Position numbers and translations under genes: made by a program | The notes under the pieces: model-generated | The model's input: only the letters and a program-made list of their open reading frames with translations | Database searches by the model: none | Told to the model about the DNA's origin: nothing | Part shown: positions 1 through 9,037 of the stretch, one piece after another | How positions within the stretch are numbered: the first letter of the stretch is position 1 | Layout: each line of letters starts with the position of its first letter | Origin: Acinetobacter calcoaceticus ANC 3811 | Lineage (GTDB): Bacteria; Pseudomonadota; Gammaproteobacteria; Pseudomonadales; Moraxellaceae | Reading direction: 5' to 3' | DNA length: 64,000 nucleotides | Assembly: GCF_000399665.1 (NCBI RefSeq) | Contig: NZ_KB976986.1 | Span: forward strand, 1,864,773 to 1,928,772

Positions 1-1671
1 AGTGATAATGATGACATAACGGTTCCCTCAACAACCAAACCACCGCAGTTGTCTCCTGCTGTGGGCGTAAAAATGACAGGAAGCTGTACGGACTTACTTG
101 GATTTCAATACAACAATACTGTCATTAGCTCAGCCACTCTTCAAGAGGCAGGCACATTGACGGTAGCCAACAAGCCGATTGGCGCTCATTGTTTGGTCAA
201 AGGTTATATGGACCAACGTCTAAGCCCTGTAGATGGACAAACCTATCAAATTGGTTTTGAAATGCGCTTACCTGTTGATTGGAACGGCCGTTTTCTCTAT
301 CAAGGCAATGGTGGAACCGATGGTAATTTAGTACCTGCAACGGGTCAGGTCGGCAGCGGCGGTCCACTGACCAATGCCCTACATGATGGTTTTGCTGTCA
401 TTTCTTCCGATGCTGGACATAACGCTTCACAAAATCCAATGTTTGGTTTAGACCCTCAAGCCAGAATCAACTACGGCTACGGCGCGATTACCAAACTCAC
501 GCCTATGGCAAAAAATTTAATTAAAACAGCATATGGTAAATTGCCAGACCGCTCTTATGCAGGTGGCACTTCAAACGGCGGCCGTCACGCCATGATTGCT
601 GCAACCCGCTTGGGCGACCAATATGATGGAGTTTTAGCAAGCACACCGGGTTTTCATTTACCTCGTGCAGCCGCGGCTCAACTCTACACAGCACAACAGC
701 TTCGTCGTGTCGCAACAGATGAAAATGACTTAAGTACCGCTCTTACCCTTTCAGAGCGTAAAGTATTAGCAAAAGCGATTTTAGATCGATGCGATGCTCT
801 AGACGGTGTTGCGGATGGCTTGGTTCAAGATGTCGAATCTTGCCGTAAGGCTTTTGATATTCACAAAGATGTACCTGTTTGCTCAAACACAAGAGATGGT
901 ACATGCCTAAGCACCGAACAAATTGATGTATTAGCCAACATTTACCGTGGTCCTGTAAATTCGGCTGGACAAGCTCTCTATGCAACCCAGCCTTTCGATC
1001 CTGGCTTAGTGGGAAGCAACTGGGCAAGCTGGAAATTCGAATCTTCGGTGGGAACAGCGCGTGACCCAGTTGCAGTCGGGATTCTTTTTCAGGTTCCGCC
1101 TGACCCAACTGTGACTCAAAATTCTAGACAATTTTCTTTCAATTATAATTTTGATACCGACTATCTAAAACTATCAGCAACCAATGATGTGTACACTGAA
1201 AGTTCGATGTCATTCATGATGCCACCCGATGAACTTAATCTAGATAAACTCCATAATCACGGTGGAAAAATGATTGTGGTACAAGGCACAGCAGACGGCG
1301 TTTTCTCTGTAGATGACACCCAAAATTGGTACGATCAACTGCTACAACACTATAAAAATGATGCAAAAGGTACAGCACCTGAATTTGCACGTTTCTTTAG
1401 AGTTCCGGGCATGAACCATACCCGTGATGGCATTGCAACCGACCAATTTGATGCATTGACTGCTTTAGTTAACTGGGTGGAATATGGACACGTACCTGAC
1501 AAAATCATTGCGACTGCACGCGGCGCAGGTAACCCAAGCGGTCAAGTGAATACTGAACTTCCGCAAGACTGGGCACCAGACCGTACCCGTCCACTTTGCT
1601 CTTACCCACTGATTGCTCGCTACAATGGTCAAGGTGATAGCGAAAAAGCTGAAAACTTTAGCTGTAGATAA
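1..1671 (+). CDS. Tannase/feruloyl esterase family hydrolase (5' end outside window)
   Basis: Partial at the window start: the frame is open from base 1 and the first residues (SDNDDITVPSTT) look like the spacer after an export or lipoprotein signal, so the true start lies upstream. The family hydrolyses aromatic acid esters such as ferulate or gallate esters, usually outside the cytoplasm. The nucleophile elbow GGTSNGG has its Ser codon at 571-573; a late Asp lies in QGTADGVFS and the His in VPGMNHTRDG, completing a Ser-Asp-His triad. Several Cys residues fit an exported, disulfide-bonded lid. A strong terminator follows. The substrate is not fixed by sequence; the coniferyl-type aldehyde dehydrogenase 2 kb downstream makes hydroxycinnamate esters a reasonable guess. 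Confidence 0.85.
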   Translation, partial: SDNDDITVPSTTKPPQLSPAVGVKMTGSCTDLLGFQYNNTVISSATLQEAGTLTVANKPIGAHCLVKGYMDQRLSPVDGQTYQIGFEMRLPVDWNGRFLYQGNGGTDGNLVPATGQVGSGGPLTNALHDGFAVISSDAGHNASQNPMFGLDPQARINYGYGAITKLTPMAKNLIKTAYGKLPDRSYAGGTSNGGRHAMIAATRLGDQYDGVLASTPGFHLPRAAAAQLYTAQQLRRVATDENDLSTALTLSERKVLAKAILDRCDALDGVADGLVQDVESCRKAFDIHKDVPVCSNTRDGTCLSTEQIDVLANIYRGPVNSAGQALYATQPFDPGLVGSNWASWKFESSVGTARDPVAVGILFQVPPDPTVTQNSRQFSFNYNFDTDYLKLSATNDVYTESSMSFMMPPDELNLDKLHNHGGKMIVVQGTADGVFSVDDTQNWYDQLLQHYKNDAKGTAPEFARFFRVPGMNHTRDGIATDQFDALTALVNWVEYGHVPDKIIATARGAGNPSGQVNTELPQDWAPDRTRPLCSYPLIARYNGQGDSEKAENFSCR

Positions 1672-1685
1672 CATCCTATAAAATT

Positions 1686-1717
1686 AAAAGAGAGCTGACC
1701 TACGCTCTCTTTTTTTA
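1686..1717 (+). terminator. Rho-independent terminator after the tannase-like gene
   Basis: Stem AAAAGAGAGC (1686-1695) pairs with GCTCTCTTTT (1704-1713) around an 8-nt loop and runs into a T tract. It ends the hydrolase transcript. Confidence 0.85.
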
Positions 1718-1816
1718 TTTTGCTAAGTATCACTATTGAATCATTATTAAATGATATTTCATCCAATGCCTGCATCACTGCTAAGATAACACCGAAAACC
1801 AAAAACTCATTTCGAT

Positions 1817-2713
1817 ATGCAAAATCAGACTGCTCCAAACCTCCCCTCAAATCAACTTGGAAAAGCACTGCTTTGTCTTATGACATCAGCATTATTATTT
1901 TCCATTATGGGAGTGTGCATTCGTTTTGCTTCACAAACGGTAGACAATGCGACCGTCGTATTTTTTAGAAATGCAGTAGGTTTATTTATTTTTATTCCTA
2001 TGCTTTTAAAACAGGGCTTAGACTTCGTTAAAACCGATAAACTCTGGATGCACACGTGGCGAAGCTTAGTGGGACTTGCTGCAATGTACGGTTTTTTCTA
2101 TGCCATTGCGAACTTAAAACTCTCAAATGCCATGGTTTTTAGTTATTCATCTCCTATCTTTATTCCACTGATTGCATGGCTTTTCTTAAAAGAAAAAATT
2201 ACCAAATCGATGATTTTTGCCGCTGTGATTGGTCTAGTTGGGGTTTTATTTGTCGCTAAACCCGACCAAGGTCTATTTAATTCATTGTCTTTTATTGGCT
2301 TAGGTGCATGCTTTTTATCAGCAATGGCTTTTGTCACCGTAAGAGCTTTAACCAGTACAGAGCCGCCTGAGCGTATCGTTTTTTACTTCTGTATTTTTGG
2401 TAGTTTAATTTCCTCTATTCCAATGTTCTGGCATTGGCGCATTTTTACGTGGCACGAATTAAGCCTACTCATTGCCGCAGGACTTTTAGCAAACATTAGC
2501 CAACTATTTATGTCTTATGCTTATAGCTTAGCGCCAGCAGGACAAATTGGCCCCATGAATTACATTGCCATTATTTTTGCAGGAGTTTGGGGATTTGTTT
2601 TTTGGCATGAATTACCGGATCTGTTTACCATTTTCGGTATATTTATTATTTTATTTGCCATCTTGCTCTGTAATCCATTTTTGCAGAAGAAGTTATTCTC
2701 TCGATTTAAGTAA
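1817..2713 (+). CDS. EamA/DMT family transporter
   Basis: A 298-residue integral membrane protein with about ten hydrophobic helices arranged as two EamA repeats, the usual length and layout of drug/metabolite exporters. The first repeat starts near residue 17 and the second near residue 150; the conserved end-of-helix pattern (YSSPIFIPLIAWLFLKEK) is present. It probably exports a small metabolite or amino acid, but substrate cannot be read from the sequence. It stands between the tannase-like gene and the convergent AraC regulator and has its own start 145 bp after the previous stop. The ATG at 1817 gives a cytoplasmic N-tail of about 15 residues. Confidence 0.85.
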   Translation: MQNQTAPNLPSNQLGKALLCLMTSALLFSIMGVCIRFASQTVDNATVVFFRNAVGLFIFIPMLLKQGLDFVKTDKLWMHTWRSLVGLAAMYGFFYAIANLKLSNAMVFSYSSPIFIPLIAWLFLKEKITKSMIFAAVIGLVGVLFVAKPDQGLFNSLSFIGLGACFLSAMAFVTVRALTSTEPPERIVFYFCIFGSLISSIPMFWHWRIFTWHELSLLIAAGLLANISQLFMSYAYSLAPAGQIGPMNYIAIIFAGVWGFVFWHELPDLFTIFGIFIILFAILLCNPFLQKKLFSRFK

Positions 2714-2728
2714 CAGACATACCTGATT

Positions 2729-3799
2729 CTAATTTAGGTACTGTATTCGATACTCATTTGGTGAAATGCCTGTCCAGTGACGATAGGCTTTTCTAAAATT
2801 AGAAGTATCTGAAAAGCCAATTCTTTCGGCAATTTCATCTACAGTTAAAGTTGTTTCTCGCAAATACTCATCCGCAAGACGGCGTCGAGTTTCATCTAAT
2901 AACTCTTGATAAGTCAGACTAAAACCTGCCAAGCGCCGATGTAAAGTACGCTTTGACATATGTAACCGTTCAGCCATTTCTTGAGCTGATGGAAAAAGTC
3001 CTGTTCCATCCAATAATATTAAACGGATTGTTTTGATCAGCTCAGGCTCTTCAAGTTCAGCAGCACCTAGCATCCGTTCACAAAAGGACTTACACATATC
3101 CGCGGTAATCGGGTTGGCATTTGGGCAAGGTACATCGAGCCACTTTAAATCAAAGTGCCATTGCATCACTCCTGCATTAAACTGAACGGGACAATGAAAA
3201 ACTTTTTCATATTCTTTGGCATAGTCAGGCGCTGGATAGGGCAATAAAAGTTTCTTGGCTTGAAATGGTCCTTCAAGCACACGTTCAATTAAAGTTTGCA
3301 TAGAGCTAAACCAAAATTCGCACACCAAAGGCAGAAGCTTACCCAGTGCAATAATGTCCTGACCTTCAAAAATGGCAACATCATCTCGTACATAGAATGA
3401 CTTCTTTAAAATAGGTCCTGCAAGCTTAATGTGTCGAATCCCAAGCTCTACCGCTTGTCTAAAATTACGCGAAGAGTAAAGCGCGTAACCATACACCCCA
3501 AAATCTGACAATCGCTGCTTTTGTCCTGCGCGGAGTCCAATTAAAGGATCGTGAGATAGTTTTTGAATATTTTGAAATAGCTGAATTTTTTGGACTTGAG
3601 AAATATATAAAGAGGATTGATTCATCGTATCTGGCGAAATATTTGTGCCAGATAGAACATTTGATATTGAATGGCCTTGCGAACCCATTTCATCGAATAA
3701 ACTGGTCAAACCTAGCAAATATGTATTCGAACCTAAGGATGTATTATCATAATTTCCTTCGATAACACTATTTGCATTTTTATAAAGATTTTTAGGCAT
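2729..3799 (-). CDS. AraC family regulator with arabinose-binding-like sensor domain
   Basis: 356 residues with an N-terminal effector domain of the OruR/ArgR-like AraC branch (about residues 45-240) and a C-terminal double helix-turn-helix. The DNA-binding end shows the first HTH (AQEMAERLHMSKRTLHRRL) and the second with the family signature DEIAERIGFSDTSNFRKAYR. It is transcribed divergently from the aldehyde dehydrogenase at 3929 across about 130 bp, so it most likely controls that gene, probably in response to an aromatic aldehyde or acid. Its stop lies 15 bp from that of the convergent EamA gene. Effector and mode of action are inference. Confidence 0.85.
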   Translation of the reverse strand: MPKNLYKNANSVIEGNYDNTSLGSNTYLLGLTSLFDEMGSQGHSISNVLSGTNISPDTMNQSSLYISQVQKIQLFQNIQKLSHDPLIGLRAGQKQRLSDFGVYGYALYSSRNFRQAVELGIRHIKLAGPILKKSFYVRDDVAIFEGQDIIALGKLLPLVCEFWFSSMQTLIERVLEGPFQAKKLLLPYPAPDYAKEYEKVFHCPVQFNAGVMQWHFDLKWLDVPCPNANPITADMCKSFCERMLGAAELEEPELIKTIRLILLDGTGLFPSAQEMAERLHMSKRTLHRRLAGFSLTYQELLDETRRRLADEYLRETTLTVDEIAERIGFSDTSNFRKAYRHWTGISPNEYRIQYLN

Positions 3800-3928
3800 T
3801 TAACTCACACCATCCCTAGAGTGACGTGCATAATGGCACTAAACTACCTCTTGTTGTCTCAATTTAACATCGACCATACGACGCTTCAAGCATAAAGTAT
3901 GATAAGCAAAAGTATGGAAGGAACAATA

Positions 3929-5389
3929 ATGGAAAGCTCCACTTTAAAAGAATATAACGGCTCTGCCACAGAACATATGGAACTTATTTTTTCCAAACAA
4001 CGTGCCAATTTTGAGGCAGATCCCTACCCAAGTCTTGAAGCACGCCGCACAAAGCTGCATCAACTCAAAAAACAAATTATTCGTTATCAAGATGCTTTAG
4101 CTGCCGCGATTAATGCTGACTTTAGTTCAAGATCACTCGATGAATCTAAACTACTAGATTTGCTTGGCTCAGTGCTAGAAGCTGATCATGCGATTCATCA
4201 TTTACGCCGCTGGATGCGTCCAAGTAAACGCCGTACCGAGCTTTTATTTTTATCGAACCGTTTAAGTGTGCAATACCAACCTAAAGGCGTGGTTGGTGTC
4301 ATTGTTCCTTGGAACTTCCCCGTTTATTTAGCACTTGGCCCACTCATTGCTGCTTTGGCTGCGGGCAACCGAGTCATGATTAAACTCCCTGAAATTACCC
4401 CAAATACCAATGCAATGCTACGACGCATGTTAGCTGAAGTCTTTAATGAAGATGAAGTGGCGGTTTTTGGTGAAGAAATTACAGACCCAGCAAGATTTAC
4501 CTCGTTGCCATTTAACCATATTGTCTTTACTGGCTCCCCAGCTATTGGCAAAGTCGTCATGCGAGCAGCAGCTGAAAATCTAACACCTGTTACACTTGAG
4601 TTAGGTGGTAAATCACCTGCCATTGTAAGCCGCAATTACCCGCTTGCCGATGCTGCTAAACGCATTACACATGGTAAAGCGACAAATAGTGGTCAAATCT
4701 GTGTAGCACCTGACTATGCGTTGGTTCCAAAAGAAAGTATTGATGAATTTGTGGATGCTGCGAAATCAAGCTTTATAAAAATGTTTGGTCAAAACATTGA
4801 AAATAATGAAAATTATACATCGATTGTAAATGACCGCCATTTAAAACGTATTCAAGATATTTTGAACGATGCACAAGAGAAAGGTGCGCGCGTTATTCCT
4901 TGTGATACTTACAGCTTTGACCAACAAGGCCGTAGAATGCCTGTACAGATTGTACTGAATTGCACGCCAGACATGCGCATTATGAAAGAAGAACTCTTTG
5001 GCCCTATTTTACCTGTGGTGGCTTATGACTCTTTAGATGATGCAATTACCTATGTGAAATCGGATGAACGACCTTTAGCGCTTTATTTCTTTACCCATAG
5101 CTCGGTAGAACGTGATCGTATTTTACGTGAAACTCATTCGGGTGGTGTGACCATTAATGACTGGGGTTGGCATGTAGTCAACCATGATGCTCCTTTCGGT
5201 GGTATCGGAAACTCAGGCATGGGGTCATATCATGGTGAAGAAGGTTTCCGTGAACTTTCACATGCCAAAACTGTATTTATTCGTCATCGATTTTTCCCGA
5301 CTCAGCTTTTCCACCCTCCTTATGGGACATTCTTACAAAAGTTAGCGATTCGCTTTTTCTTGAAAAAAGGCGATCCAAATATTAAATAA
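3929..5389 (+). CDS. Coniferyl-aldehyde-dehydrogenase-type ALDH
   Basis: NAD(P)-dependent aldehyde dehydrogenase of the coniferyl aldehyde dehydrogenase branch, which oxidises coniferyl aldehyde to ferulate. With the chosen start, catalytic Glu is residue 224 in ELGGKSP and catalytic Cys residue 258 in GQICVAP. The start at 3929 is preferred over the in-frame ATG at 3899 because AAGGA lies six bases ahead of it; the product is then 486 residues. The C-terminus has a hydrophobic, basic extension (LFHPPYGTFLQKLAIRFFLKK) as in fatty/aromatic aldehyde dehydrogenases of this branch. Divergent from an AraC regulator. A general long-chain or aromatic aldehyde role is possible; substrate is not proven. 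Confidence 0.8.
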   Translation: MESSTLKEYNGSATEHMELIFSKQRANFEADPYPSLEARRTKLHQLKKQIIRYQDALAAAINADFSSRSLDESKLLDLLGSVLEADHAIHHLRRWMRPSKRRTELLFLSNRLSVQYQPKGVVGVIVPWNFPVYLALGPLIAALAAGNRVMIKLPEITPNTNAMLRRMLAEVFNEDEVAVFGEEITDPARFTSLPFNHIVFTGSPAIGKVVMRAAAENLTPVTLELGGKSPAIVSRNYPLADAAKRITHGKATNSGQICVAPDYALVPKESIDEFVDAAKSSFIKMFGQNIENNENYTSIVNDRHLKRIQDILNDAQEKGARVIPCDTYSFDQQGRRMPVQIVLNCTPDMRIMKEELFGPILPVVAYDSLDDAITYVKSDERPLALYFFTHSSVERDRILRETHSGGVTINDWGWHVVNHDAPFGGIGNSGMGSYHGEEGFRELSHAKTVFIRHRFFPTQLFHPPYGTFLQKLAIRFFLKKGDPNIK

Positions 5390-5400
5390 AGAGTATAGAA

Positions 5401-5426
5401 AAAGCCTCGTAATGAGGCTTTTTTTA
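5401..5426. terminator. Bidirectional terminator between ALDH and the SMI1-like gene
   Basis: AAAGCCTC (5401-5408) and GAGGCTTT (5414-5421) form a short hairpin followed by T5 on the plus strand; the preceding A run serves the minus strand. It overlaps the reconstructed stop codon (5424-5426) of the convergent SMI1-like gene. Confidence 0.8.
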
Positions 5427-5977
5427 TAACAAACGACCTGTAATAGATCTATTAATTTGTTCTTCTGTTAAATCAAAATCTACAAATCGATTTCTTTTAG
5501 TTTTTTCAAAAACATAATCTTTTAAATACTCTAATAAAGTTATATTTGTTTTTTCTAATACATTGTCATCAGCATCATGTAATGACCATATAAAGTCATC
5601 ATTTTCCGCTGTTAGTAAAAAATAAAAATATGTTTCATATTCTCTACTTAGACCGAATATTTTTTTTCAAAAGGGTCTATTTTTCCCTCACTATCACACA
5701 TTTCGTTATCTTCTTTAATACATTTTTGATAATCTAGAAAATCATCTAAGTTCCATTGACTATTGTACATTTTAAATTCATCACCCCCTAACAACCCTCC
5801 TGAACATCTCCCCATTTGGAGTAAAAATTCCCTAAATTGCCCATGTATATCCAAATTAAGATTTCTAGCAATCAATTCTACTTCTTGTTTTGTATAACCT
5901 TGTACCTTTTCAGGATAAAAAGGAAGCTGTGTTCCCTCAACACGACAAGCTGCTAATTCTTTAACAAAATCAGTCAT
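5424..5977 (-). pseudogene. SMI1/KNR4-like immunity-type protein, frameshifted in an A8 tract
   Basis: The intact reading frame from ATG 5977 gives 109 residues and stops at 5648, inside a run of eight A residues read on the minus strand (5658-5665 on the plus strand). Adding one A lets translation continue through a coherent, family-like C-terminal half (for example YFYFLLTAENDDFIW) to a stop at 5424, giving about 184 residues, the usual size for SMI1/KNR4 proteins. That superfamily commonly provides immunity to polymorphic or contact-dependent toxins. Motifs seen are QFREFLLQMG and GGLLGGDEF. Either the gene is inactive, it is phase-variable through the A tract, or the base is a sequencing error. 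First of four adjacent small AT-rich genes of similar character. Confidence 0.75.
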
Positions 5978-6050
5978 TATTTTCTCAATAAATTAATTTA
6001 TATATAGACTAAATAAATTCCCAAATACAAAGTTTATTATTTTATAAAAA

Positions 6051-6381
6051 TTACTCTTCCAACAATTCAAAGTTAAAAAATTTAAAGAGAATTCTATCAT
6101 CTTCTAATTGATTTAAGTTGTATTTAACACCATCCCATCCATCTAAATTTTTCTCAATATACATTCTACAAAACTGAGTAAACTTATTACCAACATCATT
6201 CAGATAAAGATTAGTAATATTAAAGAATCTAATTTTTATTTTTTCACTATATATCTGATAAATCTTTGGCTAAAACCATATCTAAACTATAGGCTCCACC
6301 AAAGTCATCAAAATACATATTTATAGAATGCACATGATCATATTCAACAAATTTTCCATTTAAATTATCAACATCACTCAT
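6051..6381 (-). pseudogene. Small unknown protein (immunity-like context), frameshifted near 6250
   Basis: The likely start is ATG at 6381 (MSDVDNLNGKF), which has a GAGGGGG Shine-Dalgarno sequence about eight bases upstream; longer in-frame upstream starts overlap the next gene. The frame stops at 6247, but a second frame carries on without a gap from the same point (SEKIKIRFFNITNLYL) to a stop at 6051. A net +1 or -2 change in the (TA)3 tract at 6248-6253 explains this; repaired, the protein is about 107 residues. I do not recognise the family. It is acidic, beta-rich and hydrophilic, like many immunity proteins, and is flanked by SMI1-like and DUF4265-like genes. Confidence 0.6.
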
Positions 6382-6415
6382 GACTAATTCCCCCTCTCTT
6401 TTATTTACTAATATT

Positions 6416-6868
6416 TTAAAACAAGCATAAATCACTTGAATGTTTATCCGACAAGCATGATTCCTCATAATCAAAAAAAATCTTCTTATCATCTAAATAT
6501 TTTTTAATTAGAGTATAATCAACCTTTTCGGGTATATTAATTGCATAATAGTATCTACCTTCAAAGCCTTCCCAACTACATAAATAAGACTCCAAAGTAG
6601 TTAATATTTTTCCAATACATTTAATATCGTTATTAAAAAATACAATTCTTAATGTTGAATTATTAGATGGCTTTATTAAATCATCAAAATAGAGCTTTTC
6701 ATTTTCTATTTCAACATGAATAAGATCATCAAATGCAAGATTAGGCACAAAGAAAGGAATACTTCTAACAAAGTATTGATCAGTCTTGTACATCTCCCCC
6801 CATATTAACTCTTTTGATAGTTCATTATTTTTATCTAAATAGTCTATTACAATTTTTTGCTTATCCAC
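6416..6868 (-). CDS. DUF4265-like protein, putative orphan immunity protein
   Basis: 150 residues, soluble, no signal peptide. The N-terminal half (ELIWGEMYKTDQYFVRSIPF, then a short loop and a DLIHVEIENEKLYFDDLI segment) resembles the DUF4265 pattern in which a start such as E-x-x-W is followed by PFF and a short beta domain. DUF4265 proteins are often found as immunity-like genes in toxin loci, but biochemical function is not established. It reads in the same direction as its neighbours and is strongly AT-rich. ATG at 6868 is preceded by AAGGAAG. No cognate toxin is adjacent. Confidence 0.6.
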   Translation of the reverse strand: MDKQKIVIDYLDKNNELSKELIWGEMYKTDQYFVRSIPFFVPNLAFDDLIHVEIENEKLYFDDLIKPSNNSTLRIVFFNNDIKCIGKILTTLESYLCSWEGFEGRYYYAINIPEKVDYTLIKKYLDDKKIFFDYEESCLSDKHSSDLCLF

Positions 6869-6940
6869 TATACTTCCTTTTATTTAAGAATCTTTTGTTT
6901 GAATGATATAAATTTTAAATACCTTTTCCTCCTTATAGAT

Positions 6941-7363
6941 TTAATTATAATATCCATCTATGAATATTATAATTGCTTCAACTGGTAGCATATAGTCTTC
7001 TTCATAAAATGGTGCATAAAAACCTATCCCGAATTTAAAAGAAGTTAATCCATCCTCATCAATAGCAATATCTTTATCTAATGAAGCCATTAGCTTATAA
7101 GCCTCAAATACAGGGAGCTTAGATATCTCTCCACCATTAAAAGCAACTTGAGCGGGTTTATAAAATTCTAATGCTATAGTTTTATCAGCACTGTCATAAT
7201 ATACATTAATACCAATTTCATCATAGCCATCAGTAGCAGACTCTGAATAAGAATTTCGCCAAAATGCTCTAGGCTCATACTCAGACATCAGTTTTCTTAC
7301 TTCTTCTCTTTTCATGCCAAACTTAATTAAACCGGCTCCCACGTATGGGGTTATCTCAAACAT
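6941..7363 (-). CDS. Hypothetical protein, immunity-like
   Basis: 140 residues, acidic, no membrane segment. The opening YVGAGLIKFGMKREEVRKLM is a pattern seen at the start of several small immunity-like families (a glycine-rich strand followed by a GM-x-x-E-E-V helix). I cannot assign a named family with certainty. It is the first gene of a minus-strand run of four small genes and has a 72-bp gap to the DUF4265-like gene. No toxin gene lies upstream; the next gene is a CycA-like permease. Function as an orphan immunity protein is inferred from context only. Confidence 0.6.
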   Translation of the reverse strand: MFEITPYVGAGLIKFGMKREEVRKLMSEYEPRAFWRNSYSESATDGYDEIGINVYYDSADKTIALEFYKPAQVAFNGGEISKLPVFEAYKLMASLDKDIAIDEDGLTSFKFGIGFYAPFYEEDYMLPVEAIIIFIDGYYN

Positions 7364-7519
7364 TATTCTTTCTCAACTATTTTTTTAAGTGATTAGTAAT
7401 TCTATAAGTAGTCTATATACAACCACATTTATAATTTTTTATCATATCTTTTCTCGAATTTTATTTTTATATCACCTATCTCTTTAAGTTTTACCTTTCA
7501 GTCAGTTTCTACTTTTAAA

Positions 7520-7550
7520 AATAAAAAAGCTAGGCACTCACCTAGCTTTA
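7520..7550 (-). terminator. Terminator of the cycA-like gene
   Basis: AAAGCTAGG (7526-7534) and CCTAGCTTT (7541-7549) pair around a 6-nt loop; read on the minus strand the stem is followed by a T-rich run. Confidence 0.8.
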
Positions 7551-7573
7551 ATATAAAAACAACTATACTCGAC

Positions 7574-9037
7574 TTAAATATAATCAACCTTTTGAGCTTT
7601 TAAAATATCAAGATGCAACATCTTTTTCTTTTTATATTTATAGGCAATAAACAAACCAATAAACCATACTGGTGAAAACTCTAAAGCAATTAACGTATCA
7701 TGATCTAAAGCTAAAATTACTATAGTGAAGACTAAAAACAACATCGTCATCCATGCCATAAATAAACCACCGGGCATTTTATATTTTGACTGGATATGTA
7801 GTTCTGGACTTTTCTTACGATAATAAATATATGAAAGCACAATCAACATGAATGTAAAAATACATAAAATTGAAGTGAGCGCTGAAATAATCGTAAATGC
7901 CGTCATAACATTTGGAACAATAAATAGAATTGATGTCCCAAGGGTCACACAAGCCATTGAAAATACGAGTCCTCTAATTGGAACTTTTCTTTTAGACAGC
8001 TTACTAAAGCTTTTAGGTGCATCGTTATCTAAAGCTAAACCATATAACATACGGCTGGTCGCAAATATTCCACTGTTTGCCGAAGATAAAGCTGAAGTCG
8101 CAACAACAAAGTTGATTAAACCTGCCGCAATTGGTAACCCAACCAATGTAAACATTTCTACAAACGGACTTTTATCTGGCGATACTTTAGCCCAAGAAGT
8201 GACTGCAATAATACAAACCAATGCACCTACATAGAATAATAAAATACGTAAAGGAATAGAGTTAATTGCTTTTGGAAGTGAAGTATGCGGGTCTTTGGTT
8301 TCAGCAGCAGTCGTACCAACCAGCTCAATACCCACAAATGCAAAGATGGCAATTTGGAAACCAGCCAAGAAACCTGTTACACCATAAGGAAACATAGATT
8401 GTGTTTCAAACAAATGGCTAACCGATGCCTTAACCCCATTCGGAGAAGTAAATCCTGTACTAATTAAATAAATACCAGCCAGAATAAACAAAATAATTGC
8501 GGTAATTTTGATGAGTGAAAACCAAAATTCCAGTTCACCAAATAGCCGAACGGCTACAAAATTCAGTATGGTCAAGACAGCCAATGAAGTAAATGCAGGA
8601 ATCCAGACGGGTAAATCGGGATACCAAAACTGCATGTACCCTCCAATCACAATCACGTCTGCAATAGCAGTAATAATCCAGTTACACCAATAGGACCAAC
8701 CAAGGAAAAACCCTGCCCACGGACCGAGATAAGCCGTTGCAAAATCTGCGAATGTTTTAAAATTAGTATTCGCCAGCAGCAGCTCACCCATTGCCCGCAT
8801 TACGAAGAAAAAGAAGAAACCAATAATTAAATAGGTTAATACAATTGAAGTTCCTGAAATGCTTAATGTTTTACCGGAACCCATAAATAATCCAGTACCA
8901 ATTGCACCGCCAATCGCAATCATCTGAATATGACGATTGGTTAATGAGCGTTGCAATTTCTCCTCTTCTTGTTCAGTCATATGTTGACTACCAAGAAGAT
9001 CTCCTTCCAGGAATTGCTTTCCGTTATTCTTACTCAT
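7574..9037 (-). CDS. cycA: CycA-like D-serine/D-alanine/glycine permease
   Basis: 487-residue APC-superfamily (AAT family) permease with about 12 membrane helices. It follows E. coli CycA closely through the N-terminal signature NRHIQMIAIGGAIGTGLF, the MRAMGELLL helix, FVGIELVGTTAAETKDP and KLSKRKVP. CycA imports D-Ser, D-Ala, Gly and related small amino acids by proton symport. A GGAG sequence about ten bases ahead of ATG 9037 supports the start. It precedes the orphan immunity array on the same strand but has its own terminator. It may feed the D-amino-acid dehydrogenase encoded near 33 kb, though the two are 24 kb apart. Substrate assignment rests on similarity recalled, not on a search. 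Confidence 0.85.
   Translation of the reverse strand: MSKNNGKQFLEGDLLGSQHMTEQEEEKLQRSLTNRHIQMIAIGGAIGTGLFMGSGKTLSISGTSIVLTYLIIGFFFFFVMRAMGELLLANTNFKTFADFATAYLGPWAGFFLGWSYWCNWIITAIADVIVIGGYMQFWYPDLPVWIPAFTSLAVLTILNFVAVRLFGELEFWFSLIKITAIILFILAGIYLISTGFTSPNGVKASVSHLFETQSMFPYGVTGFLAGFQIAIFAFVGIELVGTTAAETKDPHTSLPKAINSIPLRILLFYVGALVCIIAVTSWAKVSPDKSPFVEMFTLVGLPIAAGLINFVVATSALSSANSGIFATSRMLYGLALDNDAPKSFSKLSKRKVPIRGLVFSMACVTLGTSILFIVPNVMTAFTIISALTSILCIFTFMLIVLSYIYYRKKSPELHIQSKYKMPGGLFMAWMTMLFLVFTIVILALDHDTLIALEFSPVWFIGLFIAYKYKKKKMLHLDILKAQKVDYI

Noticed and set aside
743..1108. Antisense frame of 121 codons inside the tannase-like gene
   Set aside because: Shadow of the real coding strand with no start signal.
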